Source: Pseudarthrobacter sulfonivorans (GTDB taxonomy: Bacteria; Actinomycetota; Actinomycetes; Actinomycetales; Micrococcaceae). Taken from it: a stretch of 64,000 bases of DNA. This document shows positions 33,957 to 42,440 of the stretch, one piece after another. The DNA lies in assembly GCF_014712225.1 (NCBI RefSeq), contig NZ_JACXBW010000006.1, positions 62,001 through 126,000 on the forward strand. Direction: 5' to 3'. The notes beneath the pieces were generated by a model, which saw only the letters and a program-made list of their open reading frames with translations, searched no databases and was not told where the DNA came from. Position 1 is the first letter of the stretch. The number at the start of each line of letters is the position of its first letter. The position numbers and the translations under genes were made by a program.

Positions 33957-34916
33957 TCATCGGACGGCCGAGGACTTATCAGGTCGGTAACTCAGAAGTG
34001 TTTCGGCGAGGGCCTCATGCATGGGGGTCGCCTTGAGACCGAGCTTGTCAGCGATTTTCATACTGTCGACGATGAAGGGTTCCTCGAATTGGTACTGCAT
34101 TTCGAGGAGTTCACGGACGGTGGGGTTAAAGAGGCTGAGACCGCGCAGGAGCAGCGGCGGCAGGGCTCGGAGCCTGGCGCGGGGCTGGCCGGCGAGTTTG
34201 TAGATTGTGTCGACAAGTTCTCTTGTCGTGCGGGTTTCGGGATCGTTGGGCAGATGCCAGATTTCTCCCGGGGCGTCGGGGTGTTCGCCGAGGACCGCGA
34301 GGCCTTCGCCGATGTCCGGGATGTAGGTGTACGTGTGGGGCTGGTCCGGGTCGCCGAGCACATTGGCGGTTTTCCCGGCAAGGGCTGCGGGGAAGACCCT
34401 GTCGCCGAGGTTGGATTGTGCGCCGCCGCGGGGGCCGAAGTAGTCGGAGGCGCGGCCGATGGCGACCTGAACGCGGCCGGCGTCGTGGGCCGTCAGGAGT
34501 TCTTGCGACATTCTGGCCCGGAGCTGGCCTTTTTTCGTGTGGGCGTTGTTGGCGCGGGTTTCCGTTAGCGGGTGGCCGTCGGGTCGTCCGTACGGGTAGA
34601 CGTTTTCCATGCTGACCAGGCGGGCGCCTGTGGTTTCGGCGGCGGCGAGAATGCCGGATTGCAGGGCGGGGAACTGTGTGGCCCACTTGGCGTACGGCGG
34701 GTTCATGGTCTGATAGACGACGGTGGCACCGCGGGCTGCGTCGATGGCGAATGCGGGACGGCTGGCATCCCCGCCGACAACTTCCACGCCATCGGGAACG
34801 CGTGCCTGTCCTGACCGGTTCACGAGCCGGACGGTCTGACCGCGGTGCCGGAGGGCATCGAACGTCGCGAGACCGATGGCTCCGGTGCCGAAAATGACGT
34901 GCAATCCCGTACTCAT
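33957..34916 (-). CDS. NAD-dependent epimerase/dehydratase family protein
   Basis: A 319-residue atypical/extended SDR. The nucleotide-binding loop FGTGAIGLATFDAL is at residues 9-22, followed by LVNRSGQARVPDGVEVVGGDAS, the GATVVYQTMNPPYAKW segment, and SMENVYPYGRPDGHPLTE with the catalytic-type Tyr. Such proteins bind NAD(P) and act on sugars, flavonoid-like ketones or aldehydes; no substrate is assigned. The start overlaps the upstream membrane-protein stop by 4 bp (ATGA). Confidence 0.82.
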   Translation of the reverse strand: MSTGLHVIFGTGAIGLATFDALRHRGQTVRLVNRSGQARVPDGVEVVGGDASRPAFAIDAARGATVVYQTMNPPYAKWATQFPALQSGILAAAETTGARLVSMENVYPYGRPDGHPLTETRANNAHTKKGQLRARMSQELLTAHDAGRVQVAIGRASDYFGPRGGAQSNLGDRVFPAALAGKTANVLGDPDQPHTYTYIPDIGEGLAVLGEHPDAPGEIWHLPNDPETRTTRELVDTIYKLAGQPRARLRALPPLLLRGLSLFNPTVRELLEMQYQFEEPFIVDSMKIADKLGLKATPMHEALAETLLSYRPDKSSAVR

Positions 34917-35506
34917 GCTGTTGCCGCCGAGGGCGCCTGTCCGACACGCCGCTCCCTTGCCCGGGACGGCAGGATGGCGTGGAGCAGGAGTCCGGTGATC
35001 GCGGTGACGACGAATGCTCCGCTGGCGCCGAAGACGATGAATTGCTGGCCGACCTGGATCATAAACAGGGCAGTGACAGTCCACCCCAGGGCCCACAACG
35101 CTGGCATGGCTGCTGCCCAGATCCAGCGCCCGTGCGCATGGCGGGGCAGGGCCAATGCCTGGGCGGAACCGAGGACCAGTCCGTTGATGGCGCCCATCAG
35201 GGCAAGATCGGCGAGGGTCGTGCGGTAATTGACGGCGGCGGCGCCGAGGAACAGTCCTACGCTCATGCCGACAGCTGTCGCCGGGATCCACTTGCGGGCC
35301 TGCATCCGGCGGCTGCTCGTGAGTGTCTGGCCGCCGCCGATGATGAGCCCGGCGATGGCTCCGCCGGCCAGGGCAGCCAGTGGGCCGTCCACCCGTCCTA
35401 TGACCGCGCTTCCGGCGAACCCGGCCAGCGGCAGGGCAAGGAACCCGGCGGTCCAGAGTAACCAGCCGCGAAGGAACGTCGTCCGGGATGCTTTGATGCG
35501 GTTCAC
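34913..35506 (-). CDS. multi-pass membrane protein of unknown function
   Basis: A 197-residue protein with about six hydrophobic segments: WLLWTAGFLALPLAGFAG, the Gly/Ala-rich AALAGGAIAGLIIGGGQTL, TAVGMSVGLFLGAAAV, LALMGAINGLVLGSAQAL, AAAMPALWALGWTVTALF and FVVTAITGLLLHAIL. The start is GTG (MNRIKASR) with AAGGA 10 bases upstream. I recognise no named family. It lies 5 bp after the DUF4386 gene and overlaps the epimerase gene, so it is in one operon under the TetR sites. Confidence 0.7.
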   Translation of the reverse strand: MNRIKASRTTFLRGWLLWTAGFLALPLAGFAGSAVIGRVDGPLAALAGGAIAGLIIGGGQTLTSSRRMQARKWIPATAVGMSVGLFLGAAAVNYRTTLADLALMGAINGLVLGSAQALALPRHAHGRWIWAAAMPALWALGWTVTALFMIQVGQQFIVFGASGAFVVTAITGLLLHAILPSRARERRVGQAPSAATA

Positions 35507-35511
35507 GGGGA

Positions 35512-36315
35512 TCAATTCCTTGTGCCGGGCGTCGGCTGCCGGGGTGCTGTGGGTGCTGAAGGGGTGGGAGCAACGGGGGTGGTGGCTGCGGGGCGGCTGC
35601 CGCGGGTGGAGCGGATCAGGATGCAAACGCCCAGTGCGGCCACCCACAATCCCCAGCCGGTGCTGCCGAGGAGGCCGGCCAGGTCCCAGACGGGGAATCC
35701 AGGGACCGCCGTGGCAAGGATGTCGCCCTGGTTCAGCAGGTAGACGATGCTGACGAGGAACCCGCCCAGGCCGAGCCAGCGCGGGAGAATCCCGCTGCGC
35801 AGGATGACCACGCTGAGTGTGACTGACCACGCGATGACAAGCAGCTGGCCCAGGTGTTCTCCGAGCAGCGCCCCGCCGAACTGGTGCTGCGCAGTCCAGG
35901 CGGCGTCCACCGCCGCACGTGTCGTTGAATCTCCCGTGACGTAGGAGCCGGCGAGGGGCGGAACGACGAACACCCAGCGCAGGAAGCCGATCAGGGACAG
36001 GAGCACAGAAGCGGCACCGACGTAGGTGGCGACCGTCATGGCCGGATGATCACGGAGGCCGAGAGCTACGGGCAGCAGCAGGAGTGGTACGGCAAGGAGC
36101 CCGTACGTCCAGGCCGTCGCAAACCAGGTCCAGACCAGCCCGGGTCCGCCGGCCGCGAAGGCCGGCAGCACAACGCTGGCCGGCTCCCGCAGGATGTCGG
36201 GCCAGTCAAACGTCACCGACAACGTTGTGGCAGCCGCGGCGAACGCGAGGGCGCTCACGACGAACAGTGCCCCTGTAACCCGTAGGAGCTTCCTGCCTGT
36301 GTCAGTGGTTGTCAT
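35512..36315 (-). CDS. DUF4386-like membrane protein
   Basis: A 267-residue protein with about seven transmembrane segments and a Pro/Thr-rich C-terminal tail. The pattern (LLRVTGALFVVSALAFAAAA at the start, WTAQHQFGGALLGEHLGQLL, SGILPRWLGLGGFLVSIVYL) resembles the DUF4386 family, whose function is unknown. GGAAGGA precedes MTTTDTG. It is the first gene of the operon DUF4386 - membrane protein - epimerase - DUF2306 remnant, divergent from the TetR gene across three operator palindromes. Confidence 0.72.
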   Translation of the reverse strand: MTTTDTGRKLLRVTGALFVVSALAFAAAATTLSVTFDWPDILREPASVVLPAFAAGGPGLVWTWFATAWTYGLLAVPLLLLPVALGLRDHPAMTVATYVGAASVLLSLIGFLRWVFVVPPLAGSYVTGDSTTRAAVDAAWTAQHQFGGALLGEHLGQLLVIAWSVTLSVVILRSGILPRWLGLGGFLVSIVYLLNQGDILATAVPGFPVWDLAGLLGSTGWGLWVAALGVCILIRSTRGSRPAATTPVAPTPSAPTAPRQPTPGTRN

Positions 36316-36338
36316 GGCGTCTGTCCTTCCGAGAATGG

Positions 36339-36386
36339 TGTACACCGTACAATGGTGTACGATGTACAAACACTGTACGCCGTACA
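36339..36386. promoter_or_regulatory. three TetR-type operators, TGTAC-N3-GTACA
   Basis: Three 13-bp palindromes follow each other: TGTACACCGTACA (36339-36351), TGTACGATGTACA (36356-36368) and TGTACGCCGTACA (36374-36386). Centres are 17 and 18 bp apart, so the sites lie on nearly the same helix face with a slight twist. They fill the divergent promoter region between the DUF4386 operon and the TetR gene and are the probable binding sites of that TetR protein. Confidence 0.8.
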
Positions 36387-36414
36387 GCCAATTGTCAACA
36401 GAGGATCCGAAAAG

Positions 36415-37134
36415 ATGACGTCACCAGCCAGGAAATCCAGGCCCGGACCCCGGCGTACCCTCACGGAGGAGGAGATCCTGGAGGCCGCCCTGAACCTTCT
36501 GGATGAGGGCGGCATGAAGGCAGCGTCCATCCGGGGCATCGCCGCGCGGGTCGGCGTCGCCCCGAACGCGGTCTACACCTACTTTCCTGACAAAGCCGCG
36601 GTGGTTCAGGCAATTGTCGAGCACCTGCTCGGGCTGGTTGACCATGCGGTCTTCGCGGACCGCGACATGCCATGGCGCCAACGAATTGAAGCTCTCGCCT
36701 TGGAGTTGCGGGAACGCCTCACCGCGCACCCGGGCGCGGTCAACCTGATGATTGGCGGGCCGATGAACGGCCCGCACGCACTGGCCCTGAACGAACGCCT
36801 CATGGGGATTTTCGTGGATACCGGCCTCACGCCGTGGGACGCCGCCAAGGCGGCCTATCTGCTGATCGTTTACGTCTTCGGCTCGATAGCCCTGGAAGTC
36901 GCGGAGTCCGGCGGAACACATAGGTTGCCGCCGGAAGCAGAACGGATAGCAGCACGCCAAGCCGGCTTTTCCGCCATCCCGCCCGAAACCCACCCGCTGT
37001 CCGCCGCCGCAGTAGGGACAATGGCCGGCTACATATCCACTGAGCAATACATGTGGGGGCTCCGCAAAGTGCTCGACGGCATCACTGCAGTGCCCATTGC
37101 AGAGGCGGGCACATCCAACGCACTTGCCAGCTAA
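36415..37134 (+). CDS. TetR/AcrR family regulator
   Basis: A 239-residue regulator. The HTH is at residues 19-65 (TEEEILEAALNLLDEGG...SIRGIAARVGVAPNAVYTYFPDKAAVV), and a TetR C-terminal ligand domain follows. The start MTSPARKS has GAGGA 9 bases upstream; an earlier ATG at 36352 lies inside the operators and is unlikely. It is divergent from the membrane-protein operon and probably represses both itself and that operon through the triple palindrome. The ligand is unknown. Confidence 0.87.
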   Translation: MTSPARKSRPGPRRTLTEEEILEAALNLLDEGGMKAASIRGIAARVGVAPNAVYTYFPDKAAVVQAIVEHLLGLVDHAVFADRDMPWRQRIEALALELRERLTAHPGAVNLMIGGPMNGPHALALNERLMGIFVDTGLTPWDAAKAAYLLIVYVFGSIALEVAESGGTHRLPPEAERIAARQAGFSAIPPETHPLSAAAVGTMAGYISTEQYMWGLRKVLDGITAVPIAEAGTSNALAS

Positions 37135-37149
37135 CTAACGGCATGGTCC

Positions 37150-37248
37150 CTGTGACTGTTAGTCGAGAATGGCGGTTTTTTCACAGCTGGGTTTGCCGGT
37201 TTCCGCACCGTTGGCCTGCTGGACCTAATCGCTCCTTTGCGGCGTTCC
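37150..37248 (+). repeat. ~98-bp repeat, right copy
   Basis: This is the counterpart of the repeat at 31987-32084, in the same orientation. It lies between the TetR stop and the serine recombinase stop. The two copies bracket the hypothetical genes, the decayed DUF2306 operon and the TetR gene, which suggests that the bracketed segment was acquired or could be lost by recombination between them. Confidence 0.7.
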
Positions 37249-37291
37249 GTGGTGGCTTGGTCTCGCCTTCAGGGAGCATGGCGCGTTGCGG

Positions 37292-37873
37292 CTAGCCCTT
37301 AAGTGCTCGCGACCGTCTATAGAACGTTGCTCGGGACATTCCGAGATCGCGGGCAACCTGCGCAGCGGGGTCGCCGCCTTCAACCAGGCGGACAGCATTC
37401 TGAATCTGGCTATCAGTGACCCGGCGGGGCCTGCCGCCAAGTCCGAGGCCAGCCTCGCGACGCTTGTTAATGGAGTCCGCGACGCGTTCGCGCTTGATCT
37501 CGTGTTCCATCTGCGCGAGGGCGGCCATGATCGTGAACAACATTGCGCCCATCGGTGTTGCGGTGTCGACGTCACCTCCGCCCAGGTTCAGCACCCGCAG
37601 ACCGGCGCCCCTGCCGCGGAGTTCATCGGCGAAGGCGAGCATGTTTTGGGTGGATCGGCCGAGCCGGTCCAAAGTCGTGATGACGAGGGTGTCACCCTGG
37701 ATGAGCGCGTCGAGTGCCCGATCGAACTCTGGTCGCGAAGCACGCGCCCCGGAGACTCCATGGTCGATGTATAGGTCATCGGGTCGAACGCCGGCGGCGA
37801 GTAGATCTGCCCGTTGCCGGTCGGTGGATTGCTGCCGTGTCGAAACGCGTGCATAGCCAATAAGTTTCGACAT
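37292..37873 (-). CDS. serine recombinase (resolvase/invertase family)
   Basis: A 193-residue small serine recombinase. The catalytic serine is S11 in GYARVSTRQQ, with the LDRLGRSTQNML arginine motif, MAALAQMEHEIKRERV, and a C-terminal HTH_7 (AAQVARDLGMSRATFYRRS). Length and order match Tn3-type resolvases and DNA invertases. No transposase gene adjoins it. The sequence directly upstream (37887-37939) carries inverted TGTCTCG(T/A)AAC motifs that look like its recombination site, and copies of the motif recur at three later module borders. Confidence 0.9.
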   Translation of the reverse strand: MSKLIGYARVSTRQQSTDRQRADLLAAGVRPDDLYIDHGVSGARASRPEFDRALDALIQGDTLVITTLDRLGRSTQNMLAFADELRGRGAGLRVLNLGGGDVDTATPMGAMLFTIMAALAQMEHEIKRERVADSINKRREAGLGLGGRPRRVTDSQIQNAVRLVEGGDPAAQVARDLGMSRATFYRRSRALKG

Positions 37874-37888
37874 GCTGCCTCCGAATGT

Positions 37889-37939
37889 GTCTCGTAACTA
37901 ATGATTAGTATGCCGATTCCACCAAGGGGTTTCGAGACA
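37889..37939. repeat. res-like site of the serine recombinase
   Basis: TGTCTCGTAAC at 37889-37898/9 faces an inverted TGTCTCGAAACC at 37928-37939. Between them lies the 13-bp palindrome ACTAATGATTAGT (37897-37909). The layout, facing subsites directly upstream of a recombinase gene, is that of a resolvase site. The rest of the 304-bp gap up to 38178 holds no gene; only a -10 box is seen. Confidence 0.5.
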
Positions 37940-38141
37940 TAGTTATGAGAATGGCCTGGTGCTGGGAAAGCCATGTGATTGCACAGGAACCAGAACCTGC
38001 GGACGCGTTGCTTTCCTCTGCCTTGAGACGCCTCGCATCCCAAGGGTTATGCGACCCTTCTTTCGTGCGGGACCCCTTGCAATTGTGTGGAGAGGAGCTA
38101 ACCTCGCCCTAGGGTGCTGTCTGCGTCAGCCCTTACGTTCG

Positions 38142-38147
38142 TATAAT
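38142..38147 (+). promoter_or_regulatory. -10 box (TATAAT) for the trypco1-trypsin operon
   Basis: A perfect TATAAT in otherwise GC-rich sequence, 30 bp before the GTG start of the trypco1 gene. I see no good -35 hexamer at 17 bp, so the promoter may be activator-dependent or use an extended contact. Confidence 0.45.
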
Positions 38148-38177
38148 GAAAGCCGGTTCGATCGAAAGGATAGCGAC

Positions 38178-38501
38178 GTGGCGGATTTCTTGCGGGTCGA
38201 ACTCGAGGACGGTTCTGTAGCGTTGTTCGAAGCTGCGGAGAGCGATTTAGTTTCGATGCATTCGGGAAGCCCAGACGTCGAAGATGCAGGGGAAGCGACC
38301 ACGGAGCGTCTCGAAGGAGTTGCCCAAGCTGCGGCCGTCATGGCGAAAAAATTGCGGGCTTCGCTCAACCCCGATGAAATCTCTTTGGAAGTCGCGGTAG
38401 GCCTTTCCGGTGAAGTCGGCTGGTTCTTCGCGAAGTCCACTGCCAGCGGTTCAGTGAAGCTGACCTTAAAGTGGGCCAGTGGCCGGGGATCCGGTTCCTG
38501 A
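38178..38501 (+). CDS. trypsin-co-occurring domain (trypco1/CU044_2847-like) protein
   Basis: A 107-residue small protein: VADFLRVELEDGSVALFEAA at the start, a helical ERLEGVAQAAAVMAKKLRAS, then SLEVAVGLSGEVGWFFAKS and a final SVKLTLKWA strand. This beta-helix-beta layout is that of the trypsin-co-occurring domain 1 family, a small module next to or fused to trypsin-like conflict proteins. The start is GTG with AAAGGA 8 bases upstream. The stop is 9 bp before the trypsin-NTPase-WD40 gene, so the two form an operon. Confidence 0.72.
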   Translation: MADFLRVELEDGSVALFEAAESDLVSMHSGSPDVEDAGEATTERLEGVAQAAAVMAKKLRASLNPDEISLEVAVGLSGEVGWFFAKSTASGSVKLTLKWASGRGSGS

Positions 38502-38510
38502 GGTCGCGTG

Positions 38511-41500
38511 ATGGCGGGGTGGGAACAGCAGGTGCTGGCGGCTACCGCAGAGATCTTAGATGACCGCCAGAAACGAATCGGTTCTGGTGTTTTGATCGGT
38601 GGGGCACGTGTGCTCACTGCCGCGCACGTCCTCCATGCCAAGAGCGGATCGATGCCTACGGTTTTTGTCCGGTTCGCCACTGGCGTGCTGCACCAGTGCA
38701 CTTGCAAGGTACCGGACGAGGCTGATGTTGCCATGGTGGCCCTGCCGAAAGGATTGGCTGTCTCTTTGCCGCCGCCCGTGGAAGTTGCGGCACCCGAGCG
38801 GAGGCTGCCCGACCACGTGCGAGTAATGGGGTTTCCTTCAGCGGAGCGCATGGCTAACGGGGTATGGCGCTCATTCCGTGTGCGCGGCCCTGCCGGTGCT
38901 AGAGGCGAGTACCGCCAGTTGGACTGGGAGGATGCTACCGGATCGTTCAAGGGCCACTCGGGTGGTCCAGTAGTGGATGATGCCACGGGCGAGTTGGTTG
39001 GGATCCTTACCGAAGGATCGGAAGCAGGGAGGTTTGACCGGTTCCTGGGAATACGCGGCATAAGCAAGATCTTCGAGGGGCTACCCACTCGATGGGTTTT
39101 CGCCGGAGAAGAAGCCCGGACACACGTAACCCGACGCGCCCTTGGGCACCTTTCCAACGACGCCCGGGAAGGTGACTTGTTCACTGGGCGCGAAGCGGCA
39201 CTGGCGAAAATCAGCGAGTGGCTGGAAACCGGGCATGAGGTTGGTAGGCCCTTAGTGCTGACAGGACAGCCGGGGGCTGGGAAGTCAGCCGTTCTGGGTC
39301 GGGCCGCCCTACTAGGGGAAAGACTGGGACTCCGAGCGGGTCTGGTCTTTCACGCCCGCTCGGCCACCTACCCTCAGTTCCTGGACGGTGTTCGTCAGGT
39401 GATGGATCTCGACCGGGACGAGGATGTGCTGGTGGGCCTGCAGCGAGGTGTCCCGGCACGCGGCTTGGCGGTGATGGTGGATGCTCTGGATGAAGCAGCG
39501 ACGCACCGGGATGCGGAGCAAATCGCCGGGACTTTGGCAGGTGTGGCAGGGGTGCCTGGAGTGGCAGTAGTGGTCGCCACAAGGCCAGGTGCGGCTGGCA
39601 GGACTCGTGTGAACGGAGCTCTTCTTTCCCTGCTGAATGTTCCCGGGGCGCAGGCCTCCAACCTCATGGACTTAGACTCCGATCCCTATTTCGATCCCAT
39701 AGCGTTGGCGACATTCGCCGCTAGTTTGCTTACCCAGGAAGAAGCCGACTTTCCATACCCCGCTGACGGAGCATGGCCGCGCTACAGAGAGGACCAGCAA
39801 CTGACTTACCGCTTGGCTAAAGCCATCGCAGACCGCGCCGCGAAAAACTATCTCGTCGCAGCTCTGACCGCTGTTTTCCTCTCGGAAAACCTGCCGGTCG
39901 TTGATCCCGATGCGCCCGATTTTGACCCAAGGCAGTTGCCCGCCAAGATCGGGGAGGCTCTGGATAAGGTTATCGATCGGCAGCCTGAGGCCATGGCCCG
40001 TCTAACTAGGGGACTGCTCACCGCGTTGGCCCACGCAGAAGGCTCGGGTATCTCCGATGACTTGTGGCTCGGGTTCGCAAACGCTTTGCACTATGAGGCA
40101 GGGCCCGCGTCCCTGCGCGACTTCAAGACCAGTGCTGTTGCCGACTTCCTGCTCGAAACAAGCACCGATGGTGTAGGTGGAATTACGCGGCTGTTCCATC
40201 AGGCCCTTACGGACGAGCTCCTTAATCCCAGCGACCGGAGGGACGCCGCCGCGATCTACAAGACAATCCTCGCCCACGTTAGCGAGGTCGGCGGTTGGGC
40301 CCGAGCCGATGACTACGCACTAACCCATGCCCCTGCCCATGCCCTTAAAGCAGGCCAGCTTGCCGAGTTTCTCACGGATTCTGAGGTGTTGGCACACTGC
40401 AATTCAGCCCTACTTACCAGCGTGATTCTGGAAGACGACAATGTGCGCAAAAGCCCCATAGGGCACACCTTCATTCGTGCCGCTGGCCACCTTATGCGTC
40501 TGCCGCCCGGTCGAGAGCGAATTGACCTGCTGAGTCTCACTGCGGCGCACCTAGGTATCGTCGTACATTTGAAGAAATCACGGGGTTGGGCTGTCACTTG
40601 GGCTCATAGCCTCGGCCAGTCGCACCAGCTACTCACCGGCCACACGGGCACGGTAGCGGCGGTGGCGGTGGGGCGTCTGGGCGGCGCTGATGTTGTTCTC
40701 TCTGGTGGGGCAGATGGGAGCGTGCGCGTCTGGGATGAGCACGGCGCCCCCACTGGCAAACCGCTGGAAGGTCACCAATACAGGGTGAATGCGGTGGCGG
40801 TCGGGCGTCTGGGCGGCAGGGAAGTTGTTGTCTCAGCCGGATGGGGCCCCAGCCTGTGTATCTGGAATGAGCACGGTGCTCCCATCGCGAACCCGTTCAA
40901 AGGCCACAAGGAAGGTGTCTACGCGGTGGGGCGCCTGGCAGGCCACAACGTTTTCGTCTCTGCCGGATGGGATGGGTACGTACGCGTCTGGGATGAGCAC
41001 GGCACTCCCATCGGCAAACCGCTGGAAGGTCACCAAAACGGGGTGAATGCGGTGGCGGTGGGGCGTCTGGGTGGCAGGGAAGTTGTCGTCTCTGCCGGAT
41101 GGGGCCCCGGCCTGTGTATCTGGGATGAGCTCGGCGCTCCCATTGGGAGGAAGCTGCTGGAAGGCCACAGGGAAACCGTCCACGCGGTGGCGGTGGGGCG
41201 CCTGGGCGGGCGCGACGTAGTTGTCTCCGCTGGCTGGGACGGGAGCGTGCGCGTCTGGGATGAACGCGGCGCTCCCATTGGGAAGCCGCTGGTAGGCCAC
41301 CGGGAAAGCGTCCACGCGGTGGTGGTGGGGCGTCTGGGCGGGCGTGACGTAGTTGTCTCTGGCGGGAGGGATGGGAGCGTGCGCGTCTGGGATGAACGCG
41401 GCGCTCCCGTCGGGAGCCCGTTCAAAGGCCATCAGAATGAGGTGAATGCCATTGCGGTGGGTCGTCTGGGCGGCCGCGACGTTGTTATATCCGCGGGGGC

Positions 41501-42440
41501 GGATGGAATTGTGCGCGTGTGGGAGGAGCAAGGCGCTCCCATCGGACATCCGCTGGAAGGCCACTGGGACACGGTGTACGCGGTGGCGGTGGGGCGTCTG
41601 GGCGGGCGTGACGTAGTTGTCTCTGGCGGGAGGGATGGGAGCGTGCGCGTCTGGGATGAACGCGGCGCCCCCATTGGGAAGCCGATGGAAGGCCACCGGG
41701 AGAGCGTCTACGCGGTGGCGGTGGGGCGTCTGCATGGCCGTGACGTCGTTGTCTCAGGCGGGGAATATGGGAGCGTGCGCGTCTGGGACGAACACGGCAC
41801 CCCCATCGGAAACCCGCTTAAAGGCCTCAAAAGTAAGGTGGTGGCGTTAGCTGTAGCTCCTCTGGGCGGCCGCGACGTTGTTGTCGCTGCCGGATGGAAT
41901 GGAAGCATACGCATCTGGAATGCTCGCGGCTCTCCGATCGGTAAGCCACGAAGCGGTCACATAGGCTGGATGTATGCGCTGGCGGTGGGGCGTCTGGGCG
42001 GCCGCGACGTTCTTGTCTCCGCTGGCTGGGACGGGAGCGTGCGCGTCTGGGATGAACACGGCACCCCCATCGGAAACCCGCTAAGAGGTCACCAGAGTGA
42101 GGTGTACGCGGTGGCAGTGGGGCGTCTGGGCGGTCGGGACGTTGTACTCTCTGGCGGGGCGGATGGGACCGTGCGCGTCTGGGATGAGCAAGGCGCTCCC
42201 ATTGGAAAGCCGCTGGTAGCTCAGCAGGACTCGGTGTTTGCGCTGGCGGTGGGGCGGCTAGGCGGCCGGGACGTTATCGTCTCCGTGGGGCAGGATGGGA
42301 GCGTGCGCGTTTGGGATGAGTACGGCGCTCCTGTCGGGAACCAGCTGACTTTTCTCGCAGAAGTCCGGGCAATAGCCTTGGGCGACTCTGTCCTCGCCGT
42401 AGCAACGGGACATTCTGTTGCACACTTCAAATGGGACTGA
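38511..42440 (+). CDS. trypsin - STAND-like NTPase - WD40 protein
   Basis: A 1309-residue multidomain protein. Residues 1-195 are a trypsin-like serine protease with an intact triad: H39 (LTAAHVL), D72 (EADVAM), S150 (GHSGGPVV). Residues about 220-500 are a P-loop NTPase with Walker A GQPGAGKS (252-259) and Walker B LAVMVDALDEA (319-329). A helical region follows, then from residue about 700 a WD40 tract of 13 full repeats (VRVWDExGAPIGKPLxGH type, about 43 residues each) and one degenerate repeat, giving 14 blades. GAGG lies 7 bases before this ATG. The order sensor (WD40), ATPase switch and protease effector fits a defence-type STAND protein. There is no signal peptide, so it should act in the cytoplasm. 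Confidence 0.85.
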   Translation: MAGWEQQVLAATAEILDDRQKRIGSGVLIGGARVLTAAHVLHAKSGSMPTVFVRFATGVLHQCTCKVPDEADVAMVALPKGLAVSLPPPVEVAAPERRLPDHVRVMGFPSAERMANGVWRSFRVRGPAGARGEYRQLDWEDATGSFKGHSGGPVVDDATGELVGILTEGSEAGRFDRFLGIRGISKIFEGLPTRWVFAGEEARTHVTRRALGHLSNDAREGDLFTGREAALAKISEWLETGHEVGRPLVLTGQPGAGKSAVLGRAALLGERLGLRAGLVFHARSATYPQFLDGVRQVMDLDRDEDVLVGLQRGVPARGLAVMVDALDEAATHRDAEQIAGTLAGVAGVPGVAVVVATRPGAAGRTRVNGALLSLLNVPGAQASNLMDLDSDPYFDPIALATFAASLLTQEEADFPYPADGAWPRYREDQQLTYRLAKAIADRAAKNYLVAALTAVFLSENLPVVDPDAPDFDPRQLPAKIGEALDKVIDRQPEAMARLTRGLLTALAHAEGSGISDDLWLGFANALHYEAGPASLRDFKTSAVADFLLETSTDGVGGITRLFHQALTDELLNPSDRRDAAAIYKTILAHVSEVGGWARADDYALTHAPAHALKAGQLAEFLTDSEVLAHCNSALLTSVILEDDNVRKSPIGHTFIRAAGHLMRLPPGRERIDLLSLTAAHLGIVVHLKKSRGWAVTWAHSLGQSHQLLTGHTGTVAAVAVGRLGGADVVLSGGADGSVRVWDEHGAPTGKPLEGHQYRVNAVAVGRLGGREVVVSAGWGPSLCIWNEHGAPIANPFKGHKEGVYAVGRLAGHNVFVSAGWDGYVRVWDEHGTPIGKPLEGHQNGVNAVAVGRLGGREVVVSAGWGPGLCIWDELGAPIGRKLLEGHRETVHAVAVGRLGGRDVVVSAGWDGSVRVWDERGAPIGKPLVGHRESVHAVVVGRLGGRDVVVSGGRDGSVRVWDERGAPVGSPFKGHQNEVNAIAVGRLGGRDVVISAGADGIVRVWEEQGAPIGHPLEGHWDTVYAVAVGRLGGRDVVVSGGRDGSVRVWDERGAPIGKPMEGHRESVYAVAVGRLHGRDVVVSGGEYGSVRVWDEHGTPIGNPLKGLKSKVVALAVAPLGGRDVVVAAGWNGSIRIWNARGSPIGKPRSGHIGWMYALAVGRLGGRDVLVSAGWDGSVRVWDEHGTPIGNPLRGHQSEVYAVAVGRLGGRDVVLSGGADGTVRVWDEQGAPIGKPLVAQQDSVFALAVGRLGGRDVIVSVGQDGSVRVWDEYGAPVGNQLTFLAEVRAIALGDSVLAVATGHSVAHFKWD

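Noticed and set aside
37150..37248. The 98-bp repeat as the N-terminal part of a conserved gene (frame VTVSREWRFF)
   Set aside because: The reading frame is not conserved between the two copies because of an indel, so a coding role is unlikely.
40620..42360. Regularly spaced near-identical repeats that resemble a CRISPR array
   Set aside because: The units are about 130 bp, keep one reading frame and encode WD40 blades; there are no unique spacers and no cas genes.
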